Shown here piece by piece: positions 1 through 5,702 of a DNA stretch of 6,243 bases; within the stretch, counting starts at the first letter, position 1; every line of letters starts with the position of its first letter. Both the position numbers and the translations under genes were made by a program. The notes beneath the pieces were generated by a model. That model saw nothing but the letters and a program-made list of their open reading frames with translations. It was not told the origin of the DNA and made no database searches. Source of the DNA: Desulfobacterales bacterium (GTDB lineage Bacteria > Desulfobacterota > Desulfobacteria > Desulfobacterales > UBA2174_A); the NCBI GenBank assembly GCA_025454075.1, contig JALOPD010000223.1, forward strand, positions 1-6,243. Direction: 5' to 3'.

Positions 1-120
1 GAAATAGCCGCCGTAGACGCCGACCTTGAGCGACTTCTCGGCCGCCGGCGCCGGCTGCGAAAGCAGCGCCGCGATGCACAGGACCAGGATGGACCCCAAA
101 ATACGCGATTTCATTTTCAT
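1..120 (-). CDS. Exported protein of unknown function, N-terminal 40 residues only (gene runs off the window)
   Basis: The minus strand is open from an ATG at 120 down to base 1, giving 40 codons. The start is supported by a Shine-Dalgarno AGGAGA at 132-127, six bases upstream. A second in-frame ATG two codons later is less well spaced. The peptide begins MKMKSR, followed by a hydrophobic stretch (about residues 7-21) and the small-residue segment QPAPAA. This is a standard Sec signal peptide with likely cleavage around residues 26-27. Cys15 is not in a lipobox, because Leu precedes it, so a lipoprotein is unlikely. The mature part begins EKSLKVGVYGGYF. That could be the first strand of an outer-membrane beta-barrel or the start of a periplasmic binding protein, and 13 residues cannot decide. 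The gene is divergent from the Liv operon, so it belongs to another transcript. The reading frame is well supported; the function is not. Confidence 0.75.
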   Translation of the reverse strand, partial: MKMKSRILGSILVLCIAALLSQPAPAAEKSLKVGVYGGYF

Positions 121-171
121 GGCCGTTCTCCTAAAGAATTGAGTGATAGCGATAAACCGGTGAAATCCAGC

Positions 172-202
172 ACTATATGGCAAAAAGGCTTAGGCGAGTC
201 AA
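172..202 (-). promoter_or_regulatory. Candidate sigma70-type promoter for the divergent exported-protein gene
   Basis: Read on the minus strand, TTGACT (202-197) matches the -35 consensus at five of six bases. TATAGT (177-172) matches the -10 consensus at five of six. The spacer is 19 bp, longer than the ideal 17. Transcription would start near 165, leaving a leader of about 45 nt that contains the AGGAGA ribosome binding site. Position and orientation fit the gene starting at 120. The long spacer is the weak point, and no experimental support is available. Confidence 0.4.
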
Positions 203-581
203 GCAAAGCTTATGGCCCGGAACGCCTCCTGGAATTTTTTGAGGACTTGTTTTCCGACCGCATTTCCGGCATTGATTTCCGGCTGTTGTGTGCCTCCTCC
301 GTTTATGATACAGGAACCTCATTTCCAGCTTTTCAGCCGGGGCGACGTCCGAAGACGTTTTTCCTCATCTTTTCCGCTTCTGTCGCACCCGCCGGGGGTG
401 CTGCTTTCCTGAGGATGAGATTTTCATGGATGCGTCCATCACCAACGAGCACGGCCTCGGTATTATCCGCCAGGGTGTGCGGTTCACCCGGCCAAGGAAA
501 AATGGCCACGCGCTCGGCACGTCAGCGATTTTCAGCGCAACCCTTCGGCTCGCCAACCTGAATCCCACAAACGGCTCAGCC

Positions 582-612
582 AATCCGCCGGCGCGTGTGC
601 CCGGCGGATTTT
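582..612 (+). terminator. Terminator-like hairpin in the leader of the binding-protein gene (possible attenuator)
   Basis: AATCCGCCGG at 582-591 pairs perfectly with CCGGCGGATT at 601-610 across a 9-nt loop. The right arm runs into TTTT (609-612) and then C. The stem is GC-rich and ten pairs long, but the T tract is short. The T tract lies on the plus-strand side, so it would act on transcripts running toward the binding-protein gene, whose ATG is 41 nt further on. No plus-strand gene lies upstream for it to terminate. It may therefore be a leader attenuator, the end of a short RNA, or a simple structural element. Confidence 0.45.
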
Positions 613-642
613 CAATCCCGGAAACCGGTCTCATAAAAAGAA

Positions 643-653
643 AGGGGAAAAAC
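643..653 (+). promoter_or_regulatory. livK: Ribosome binding site that fixes the start of the binding protein
   Basis: An AGGGGA core at 643-648 lies five bases before the ATG at 654. It selects this ATG over the in-frame ATG at 426, which would add 76 residues that do not resemble the family. Starting at 654 puts a textbook signal peptide at the N-terminus. Confidence 0.8.
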
Positions 654-1886
654 ATGAACAGCAGGCGAAAATGGATGATTTTGTTGGCGGCCGCAGTGGC
701 ATTGATTATCATCCCCGGCGCGGTCTTGGCCCAGACCACGGTCAAGATCGGCAACATTCTGCCGCTCTCCGGGCCGTCAGCCTCGGTCGGCTTGCAGAAC
801 AAACAGGCCCAGGACATGGCGATTCAAGAGATCAACGATGCCGGCGGCATTAAATCCCTGGGCGGAGCCAAGATTCAAATGTTCTATGCGGATTCCGAAT
901 CCAAGCCCGAGAAGGGCGTGGCCGAGGCCGAACGCTTCATCAACACCGAAAAGGTCAACATCCTGACCGGCGCCTGGAACTCGGCGGTTTCCTACCCCGT
1001 TTCGGCGGTGGCCGAGCGCTACGGGATTCCCTTTCTCGTGCCGGTGTCGGTGGCCGACAAGATTACCGAGCAGGGCTACAAGTACGTCTTCCGGATCGCC
1101 GCCAAGGACAGCTGGTGGACCCGCGACCAGTTCGCCTTCCTGAAGGATATGGAAAAGGAGTTCAACACCAAGGTCTCCACCGTGGCGTTCGTGTATGAAA
1201 ACGGCGACTGGGGCAAGGGATTCGCCGAGGGCTGGAAGAAACTCGCGCAACAGGGCGGCTACAAGGTGGTGTTGGACGAGCCCTATCCCTCCACGGCCAC
1301 CGATTTGAGCCCGGTGGTGCAGAAGATCAAGCGCGCCAATCCCGACGTGCTTTTCCTGACCTCCAACGCCGCGGACGCCATCCTGCTCACCAACACCATG
1401 GCCGAGTACAAAGTCAAGCCCAAGGCCATCATCGCCAGCGGCGGCGGCCATGCCGACCCGTCATTCATGAAGGCCGCGGGCAAGAACGCCAAATACCTGT
1501 TCGACATCGTCGAGTGGGAAACCGACGTCAACAAACCCGGAGCGGACAAGGCCAACGAGAAGTTCAAGAAACTCTACGGCTACAACCTCGCGGGCGAATC
1601 CGTGGACGCCTATGTCGCCATGTACGTGCTGGCCGATGCGCTGGAGCGCGCCAAGTCCACCGACCCGAAAGCCATCCGCGAGGCTCTCGCTATCACCAAG
1701 CTGAACCAGGGACCGGCCATGATCGTGGGCTACGACGCCATCGAGTTCGACGCGAGCGGCCAGAACAAGCACGCCGCCCTGGTGATGATCCAAGTCAACG
1801 ACATCGGCAAGGGCATGGAGCGGATCACGGTGTGGCCCAAAGTGTCGCGGCGCGCGAACTACAAGCCGGTGTTCCCCACTCCGTAG
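654..1886 (+). CDS. livK: Periplasmic amino-acid-binding protein of a HAAT/Liv-type ABC importer
   Basis: This 410-residue protein belongs to the type I periplasmic ligand-binding family (LivJ/LivK-like). Residues 1-26 form a Sec signal peptide: a basic RRK start, a hydrophobic core and the end AVLA before Gln27. The mature protein opens with VKIGNILPLSG (about 30-40), the usual first strand and ligand loop. EINDAGGI (59-66) and the YADSES segment (78-83) follow. The loop GAWNSAVS (106-113) sits where relatives bind the ligand carboxylate, and RYGIPFLVP (122-130) follows it. The second lobe contains FVYENGDWG and the PDVLFLTSNAADAI segment. Its length is normal for the family. It is the first gene of the operon and is followed by a palindrome-rich gap, which fits higher expression than the downstream genes. 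The ligand cannot be read from the sequence: branched-chain amino acids, other amino acids, GABA or amides are all possible. The livK symbol denotes the family role, not proven leucine specificity. Confidence 0.93.
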   Translation: MNSRRKWMILLAAAVALIIIPGAVLAQTTVKIGNILPLSGPSASVGLQNKQAQDMAIQEINDAGGIKSLGGAKIQMFYADSESKPEKGVAEAERFINTEKVNILTGAWNSAVSYPVSAVAERYGIPFLVPVSVADKITEQGYKYVFRIAAKDSWWTRDQFAFLKDMEKEFNTKVSTVAFVYENGDWGKGFAEGWKKLAQQGGYKVVLDEPYPSTATDLSPVVQKIKRANPDVLFLTSNAADAILLTNTMAEYKVKPKAIIASGGGHADPSFMKAAGKNAKYLFDIVEWETDVNKPGADKANEKFKKLYGYNLAGESVDAYVAMYVLADALERAKSTDPKAIREALAITKLNQGPAMIVGYDAIEFDASGQNKHAALVMIQVNDIGKGMERITVWPKVSRRANYKPVFPTP

Positions 1887-1916
1887 GAAAGCCGGTTGCG
1901 GCGCGGCGCCGTCCTA
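1884..1916. repeat. Imperfect inverted repeat beginning at the livK stop codon
   Basis: The stop codon TAG is the first part of TAGGA (1884-1888), which is mirrored by TCCTA (1912-1916). Inside lies a GC-rich stem, CGGCG (1899-1903) with CGCCG (1907-1911), around a 3-nt loop. The part between the outer arms and the inner stem is not well paired. No T tract follows, so it is not a clear intrinsic terminator. The outer bases resemble the better hairpin after livH, so it may be a worn copy of the same repeat. Confidence 0.4.
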
Positions 1917-1936
1917 TCGGCAATGAAGTGTCGCCT

Positions 1937-2030
1937 TTGTGGGAGTGGCTCCCGGCCTTCGAAGCCAAATCTGCTTCGGCGGAGTAGGCTCCAGCCGCGA
2001 TGATATCGCGGCAAGATGCCGCTCCCACAA
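1937..2030. repeat. REP-like composite palindrome between livK and livH
   Basis: The outer arms TTGTGGGAGTGGC (1937-1949) and GCCGCTCCCACAA (2018-2030) are complementary at 12 of 13 positions; the odd pair is G with T. Nested inside are CGAAGC/GCTTCG (1960-1965 with 1973-1978) and a perfect 8-bp stem GCCGCGAT/ATCGCGGC (1994-2001 with 2005-2012). The GTGGGAGYGGC arm and the CCAGCCGCGA segment strongly resemble repetitive extragenic palindromes common in Pseudomonas, Xanthomonas and other proteobacteria. Such elements often lie between an abundant binding protein and its permease, where they protect the upstream mRNA end. Family membership is recognised by eye; copy number in this genome is unknown. 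Confidence 0.65.
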
Positions 2031-2067
2031 GCGGCCAGCCGTGAGGGTTCAACCGTCCCCGGCGGAC

Positions 2068-2078
2068 AGGAGGTCCTG
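2068..2078 (+). promoter_or_regulatory. livH: Ribosome binding site that fixes the start of LivH
   Basis: A near-perfect AGGAGGT at 2068-2074 lies just before the ATG at 2079. It rules out the upstream in-frame ATG at 2016, which lies inside the REP-like palindrome and would add 21 unconvincing residues. Confidence 0.85.
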
Positions 2079-2966
2079 ATGCTTTTCATTCTCGAAGACA
2101 CCATCAACGGCATCCTCATGGGCTCCATCTACGGCCTGGCGGCGCTCGGCCTGACGCTGATCTTCGGCGTGCTCAAGGTCATCAACTTCGCCCACGGCTC
2201 GCTGCTCATGCTGGGGATGTATGTGGCCTACTGGGCCGTGCTCTTGACCGGTGTGCACCCTTACCTATCGCTGGTCATCGTCGTGCCGGTCATGTTCCTT
2301 TTCGGCTACCTGCTTCAGGACATCCTCATCAAGCCCATCTTCAAGGCGGAGAAGGACGTCCGCGAACCGATCACGGTCATCATCGTCACCACAGGCGTCT
2401 GGTACATCCTGGACAACCTGGCGCTGCTCATCTTCGGGCCCCAATACCGCAACATTCAAGACAATCCCCTGCGCGGCAAAATGCTCGAAGCCGGGGAGAT
2501 GATGATCTCGGTGCCCAAGCTGTGGGGATTCTGCGCCGCCATCCTTACCGCCTTGCTGGTGTACCTGTTCCTGCAGAAGACCCGCATGGGCCGCGCCGTG
2601 CGCGCGACGAGCCTCGACCGCGACGCCGCCAGCCTGCAGGGCATCAACCAGTATAAGATCTACAACATCTCCTTCGGCATCGGTACGGCCGTGGCCGGCG
2701 TGGCCGGCGTGACCCTCGTGCCCTTCTTCAACATCTTTCCGAGCGTCGGAGTGCTCTTCGACATCAAGTGCTTCATCATCGTGGTCCTGGGCGGACTGGG
2801 AAGCATCGGCGGGGCGCTTCTGGGCGGCATGATCGTCGGGGTGATCGAGTCCGTGGGACCGCAGTTCATGACGGCCACGTGGACCGAGGCCATCGTGTAC
2901 GGCCTCTTTCTGGTTTTTCTGTTTCTGAAGCCTTCGGGGTTGTTCGGCGTCAAGTACGACTGGTGA
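2079..2966 (+). CDS. livH: LivH-type permease subunit of the amino-acid ABC importer
   Basis: This 295-residue integral membrane protein is the usual length for LivH. It forms the inner-membrane channel together with LivM. The N-terminal segment GSIYGLAALGLTLIFG (15-30), followed by VINFAHG (34-40), is the hallmark of the LivH family. Hydrophobic segments fill most of the remainder. The cytoplasmic coupling loop, which docks on the ATPases, is visible as RMGRAVRATSLDRDAA (169-184), with GIN following at 188-190. Near the C-terminus the GGLGSIGGALLGG segment and the closing KPSGLFG are typical. The start at 2079 is chosen for its strong Shine-Dalgarno site. The gene lies 192 nt after livK, beyond a palindromic gap, and 79 nt before livM. 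Nothing in it looks damaged. Confidence 0.95.
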   Translation: MLFILEDTINGILMGSIYGLAALGLTLIFGVLKVINFAHGSLLMLGMYVAYWAVLLTGVHPYLSLVIVVPVMFLFGYLLQDILIKPIFKAEKDVREPITVIIVTTGVWYILDNLALLIFGPQYRNIQDNPLRGKMLEAGEMMISVPKLWGFCAAILTALLVYLFLQKTRMGRAVRATSLDRDAASLQGINQYKIYNISFGIGTAVAGVAGVTLVPFFNIFPSVGVLFDIKCFIIVVLGGLGSIGGALLGGMIVGVIESVGPQFMTATWTEAIVYGLFLVFLFLKPSGLFGVKYDW

Positions 2967-2990
2967 GGACTTCGCCTGCGGCGAAGTCCT
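2966..2990. repeat. Perfect 11-bp hairpin starting on the last base of the livH stop codon
   Basis: AGGACTTCGCC (2966-2976) and GGCGAAGTCCT (2980-2990) are perfectly complementary around a TGC loop. The first A is the last base of the livH stop TGA. What follows is ATAAGCC and then an A run, with no T tract, so it is not a plus-strand intrinsic terminator. Read on the minus strand, no T tract follows it either. It is more likely an mRNA-stabilising or repeat-type element that tunes expression between livH and livM. Confidence 0.7.
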
Positions 2991-3045
2991 ATAAGCCAAA
3001 AAAAAGAAGTTGATTCTCTTCTGAAGTTCATTCGAGGGTTTTTCT

Positions 3046-4053
3046 ATGAACCCGGTGGTCTACCGCAAATTGCCGTTGATTCTCGTTGGTGTGATGGCCT
3101 TTGGCCTGCCGCTGGTGGTGACGAGCCCCACCTACCTGCACATCGTGATCCTGCTCTTTCTCTACGCCTATCTGACCACGAGCTGGAACCTGGTGGGCGG
3201 CTTCGCCGGCGTGCTGCCGCTGGGCCACGCGGCCTTTGTCGGGATCGGCGCCTACACCTCCACCATCCTGTCCCTGCAATACGGCGTCAGCCCCTGGATC
3301 GGCATGCTGGTCGGTGCGGTGATTGCAAGCATCGTGGGGGTGATCATCGGGCTGCCTACGTTTAAAATGCGCGGCGCCTACTTTGCCCTGGCGACGATTG
3401 CCTTCGCCGAGGGCATTCGGGTGATGTTTGAGAACATCGACTACCTGGGGCCTTTTCAGATCAACGGCCCGCGGGGCCTGCAGATCCCGCCCCTCAAAAC
3501 CGGCCTGGCCAGCTTCATGTTCGCGGAGAAGGAGCCTTACTATTACATCATTCTGGTCATGCTCGCCGGGGTGCTCTTGCTCACCTGGGCGATCTCGCGC
3601 TCCAAGCTGGGCTATTACCTGATGGCGGGCGGCGAGGAGCCCGAGGCGGCTCAGGCCCTGGGAGTCAACGTCGCCCGCGCCAAGCTGACGGCCATGGCGA
3701 TGAGCTCCTTCCTCACGGCGTTCGCGGGAACGTTCTGGGCGCAGTTCACCCTCTACATCCACCCCAAGAGCGTCATGAGCCTGGACATCTCCTTCGAGAT
3801 CGCCTTCATCGCGCTCATCGGCGGAAGAGGGTCAATCGCCGGGCCGGTGCTGGGAGCGCTGCTGCTGCGGCCGGTCAGCGACTTTTCCCGAATCTACTTC
3901 GGCGACAAGCTGCCGGGGCTGCATTTGATCATCTTCGGTGTCGTATTGATCCTGGTGATGCTCTTCCAGCCCCGCGGGCTGCAGCTGCCGCTGACTCGCA
4001 TCTACCACCGCGTCATGGACAGGCTCTTCGGCGACAGGGAGGCGGCGGTATGA
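3046..4053 (+). CDS. livM: LivM-type permease subunit of the amino-acid ABC importer
   Basis: This 335-residue membrane protein pairs with LivH to form the channel. After two N-terminal hydrophobic segments comes the family motif GFAG followed by LGHAAF and GIGAY (about 52-70). A second conserved block, MRGAYFALATIAFAEGIR, follows near residues 107-124. The cytoplasmic coupling loop reads SKLGYYLMAGGEEPEAAQAL, starting at residue 186, with GVN after it. IGGRGSIAGPVLGALL (258-273) and the late FQPRGL are also typical. A GAGGG ribosome site at 3034-3038 lies seven bases before the ATG. The last codons overlap the start of livG by four bases (ATGA), which indicates translational coupling. The length is within the family range, and no damage is seen. 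Confidence 0.95.
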   Translation: MNPVVYRKLPLILVGVMAFGLPLVVTSPTYLHIVILLFLYAYLTTSWNLVGGFAGVLPLGHAAFVGIGAYTSTILSLQYGVSPWIGMLVGAVIASIVGVIIGLPTFKMRGAYFALATIAFAEGIRVMFENIDYLGPFQINGPRGLQIPPLKTGLASFMFAEKEPYYYIILVMLAGVLLLTWAISRSKLGYYLMAGGEEPEAAQALGVNVARAKLTAMAMSSFLTAFAGTFWAQFTLYIHPKSVMSLDISFEIAFIALIGGRGSIAGPVLGALLLRPVSDFSRIYFGDKLPGLHLIIFGVVLILVMLFQPRGLQLPLTRIYHRVMDRLFGDREAAV

Positions 4054-4775
4054 AAATACTCGAGCTCCAGACGGTGAGAAAATATTTCGGCGGCATCAAG
4101 GCGGTGGAAAGCTTCAGCCTGGACGTGAACGAAGGCGATATCGTCGGCCTGATCGGCCCCAACGGCGCCGGCAAGTCCACGCTGTTCAACTGCGTGGCGG
4201 GCGTTTTCCCCCCGACCGCCGGCGACATCCTGTTTCTCGGGGAAAAGATCAACGGCCAGAAGCCATGGGACCTCTGCCACAAAGGGTTGGCCCGCACCTT
4301 CCAGATCGTGAAGCCCTTCGCCTCCCGCACCGTGCTCTACAACGTCATGGTGGGGGCCTTCGCCACCACCGACAAGCGCAGCGAGGCCGAACAGCGCGCC
4401 CGGGAAGTGCTGCAGCACCTGAACATGGACGACAAAAAAGACCAGCGCGCCGGCAACCTCACCATCGCCGACCGCAAGCGGCTGGAGATCGCCCGCGCGC
4501 TGGCCACGCGGCCCAAGCTGCTGCTGCTCGACGAGGTCATGGCGGGCCTGCGGCCCACCGAGGTGGACGAGATGGTGGCGATCATCAAGCGCCTGCGGGA
4601 AGGCGGCATGACCATCTTCGTAATCGAGCACATCATGCGGGCGATCATGGCGCTCTCGGACCGGATCGCGGTCCTGCATTTCGGCACCAAGATCGCGGAG
4701 GGCAGCCCGCAGGAGATCACCCGCGACGAGCGGGTGATCAAAGCCTATCTGGGAGAAGACTATGGCGCTGCTTGA
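4050..4775 (+). CDS. livG: LivG-type ATP-binding subunit of the amino-acid ABC importer
   Basis: This 241-residue cytoplasmic ATPase powers import together with LivF. Walker A is GPNGAGKST (36-44). The Q-loop glutamine is Gln85 in ARTFQIVKPF. Walker B is LLLLDE (157-162), with catalytic Glu162 followed by VMAGL rather than the common P. The switch histidine is His194 in IEHIM. The signature region reads NLTIADRKRLEIARAL (136-151) instead of a canonical LSGGQ. From memory, a LivG subgroup with LT-A-RKRLE signatures exists, so this looks like a subfamily trait rather than a broken enzyme. The ATG overlaps the livM stop by four bases. The 3' end overlaps livF by 14 bp, so the livM-G-F block is probably translated as a coupled unit. 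Confidence 0.95.
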   Translation: MKILELQTVRKYFGGIKAVESFSLDVNEGDIVGLIGPNGAGKSTLFNCVAGVFPPTAGDILFLGEKINGQKPWDLCHKGLARTFQIVKPFASRTVLYNVMVGAFATTDKRSEAEQRAREVLQHLNMDDKKDQRAGNLTIADRKRLEIARALATRPKLLLLDEVMAGLRPTEVDEMVAIIKRLREGGMTIFVIEHIMRAIMALSDRIAVLHFGTKIAEGSPQEITRDERVIKAYLGEDYGAA

Positions 4776-5472
4776 GGTCCGCAACATCGACGTGTTCTAC
4801 GGGGACGTCCAGGTGGTCTTCGACCTGTCGCTCCAGGTTGAAGAGGGCGAGGTGGTCAGCATCATCGGCGGCAACGGCGCCGGCAAATCCACACTGCTCA
4901 AGACCATCTCCGGCTTGATGCAGCCGTCCAAAGGCGAGATCTCCTTCGAGGGCAAGCCCATCCACCACCGGCCGCCCGAGGAGGTCGTGGAGCGCGGCAT
5001 CGTGCAGGTGCCCGAAGGACGGCGCCTGTTCAGCCTGATGTCCGTTCAGGACAACCTCATCGTCGGGGCTTACAACCGCCGCGCCGACAGCCAGAAGGAA
5101 AAAACCCTGGAGGTAGTCTACACGCTCTTCCCGCGCCTGCGGGAACGGCTGGCCCAGCTGGCCATGACGCTCTCCGGCGGCGAGCAGCAGATGGTGGCCA
5201 TCGGCCGCGGCCTCATGGCGCGACCCAAGATCCTCATGCTCGACGAGCCGTCCCTGGGGCTCGCTCCCCTTCTGATCAAGGACATTTTCGAGACGGTGCG
5301 CCAGATCGCCGAACAGGGAACCACCGTGCTCATGGTCGAGCAGGACGTGAAGCACTCCCTCAGCCTGAGCGACCGGGGCTACGTGCTCGAGCACGGCCGG
5401 GTGGTGATGGAAGGCCCGGCGCGGGAGCTGCTCGAGAATCCGCACATCAAGACGGCGTACCTGGGATTGTAG
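4762..5472 (+). CDS. livF: LivF-type ATP-binding subunit of the amino-acid ABC importer
   Basis: This 236-residue cytoplasmic ATPase is the partner of LivG and has the usual LivF length. Walker A is GGNGAGKST (36-44). The Q-loop is GIVQVPEGRRLF (79-90, Gln82), a LivF hallmark. The signature LSGGEQQM (137-144) is canonical. Walker B is ILMLDEP (157-163), with catalytic Glu162. At the switch position it has Gln194 in VEQD where most ABC ATPases have His. This is normal for LivF proteins, which typically read VEQN. The C-terminus, LSDRGYVLEHGRVVMEG (202-218) and then TAYLG, is also family-typical. The start uses GGGAGA at 4751-4756, inside the end of livG, five bases before the ATG. It is the last Liv gene, and no clear terminator follows. 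Confidence 0.96.
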   Translation: MALLEVRNIDVFYGDVQVVFDLSLQVEEGEVVSIIGGNGAGKSTLLKTISGLMQPSKGEISFEGKPIHHRPPEEVVERGIVQVPEGRRLFSLMSVQDNLIVGAYNRRADSQKEKTLEVVYTLFPRLRERLAQLAMTLSGGEQQMVAIGRGLMARPKILMLDEPSLGLAPLLIKDIFETVRQIAEQGTTVLMVEQDVKHSLSLSDRGYVLEHGRVVMEGPARELLENPHIKTAYLGL

Positions 5473-5702
5473 CAGAGCGGGTTCAAGGGAACCGGGATTC
5501 GAGCCGACCGTGCTTGGAAACAATGGGCTCTTGGAACCGGTATGTGCACGTTTCCCGGTGGAAGGGGCACCGATTGCGTTGCAAGACCCCAGACGTTGAA
5601 CCTGTCAATCACTGAACCTCGACAACAACGAATTTTCGTATCGCGCTTCCCGTATCCGGAATTGAACATCTTTTTCTAATGATCACCAAAAGGAGCCTAA
5701 AC
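5473..5702. other. Intergenic gap between livF and the aminotransferase gene
   Basis: This 230-nt gap has no convincing gene. A 5-bp hairpin GGTTC/GAACC (5480-5484 with 5489-5493) lies soon after the livF stop but lacks a T tract. The octamer GGAACCGG occurs at 5488-5495 and again at 5533-5540. A TCTAAT hexamer at 5675-5680 resembles a -10 box, but no -35 match lies at the right distance. Read-through from livF is therefore possible, and so is a separate promoter that I cannot place. Confidence 0.5.

Larger units (their letters stand above)
121..653. other. Divergent intergenic region (533 nt) between the exported-protein gene and the Liv operon
   Basis: I see no convincing gene here. Open frames exist, such as plus-strand 139-561 and 212-412, but they lack a good Shine-Dalgarno site and have low-complexity, non-family-like sequences. 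The first 300 nt are visibly richer in A and T than the coding parts. The region holds the minus-strand promoter at 172-202 and a cluster of TTTCCG repeats at 251, 263 and 276, with a TATGAT hexamer at 304-309. Short hairpins lie at 345-358 (followed by TTTT), 385-401, 426-439 and 473-489. A strong terminator-like hairpin lies at 582-612. It is best read as the regulatory region and long leader of the Liv operon. Confidence 0.6.

Noticed and set aside
139..561. Plus-strand 140-codon open frame in the divergent region
   Set aside because: It has no ATG-type start with a ribosome site at the window position where it opens, and its composition is rich in S, P, F and R. It overlaps promoter and hairpin elements, and no family is recognised.
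426..653. Upstream extension of the binding-protein frame by 76 codons
   Set aside because: It would bury the signal peptide inside the protein and read through the hairpin at 582-612. It does not look like the family, and the ATG at 654 has a good ribosome site.
2016..2078. Upstream start for LivH
   Set aside because: It lies within the REP-like palindrome, whereas AGGAGGT stands right before the ATG at 2079.
2991..3009. A-rich run after the livH hairpin as a terminator tail
   Set aside because: The run is A on the plus strand, so it would not form the U tract of a plus-strand terminator. For the minus strand it lies on the wrong side of the hairpin.
5281..5345. LivF Gln194 in place of the switch histidine as a sign of an inactive ATPase
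   Set aside because: VEQ at this position is the normal LivF pattern, and all other catalytic motifs are intact.
2265..5523. Long antisense open frames such as 2265-2999, 3028-3762, 4002-4787 and 4738-5523
   Set aside because: They lie opposite well-identified liv genes, and their H-, D-, G- and R-rich or Q-rich sequences are the usual by-product of GC-rich third codon positions.
5563..5578. Possible sigma54 (-24/-12) promoter before the aminotransferase
   Set aside because: GG and GC are correctly spaced and TTGC is present, but the TGGCAC part matches poorly (AGGGGC). A nearby TTGGAAC match has spacing that is off by one. I do not consider either supported.
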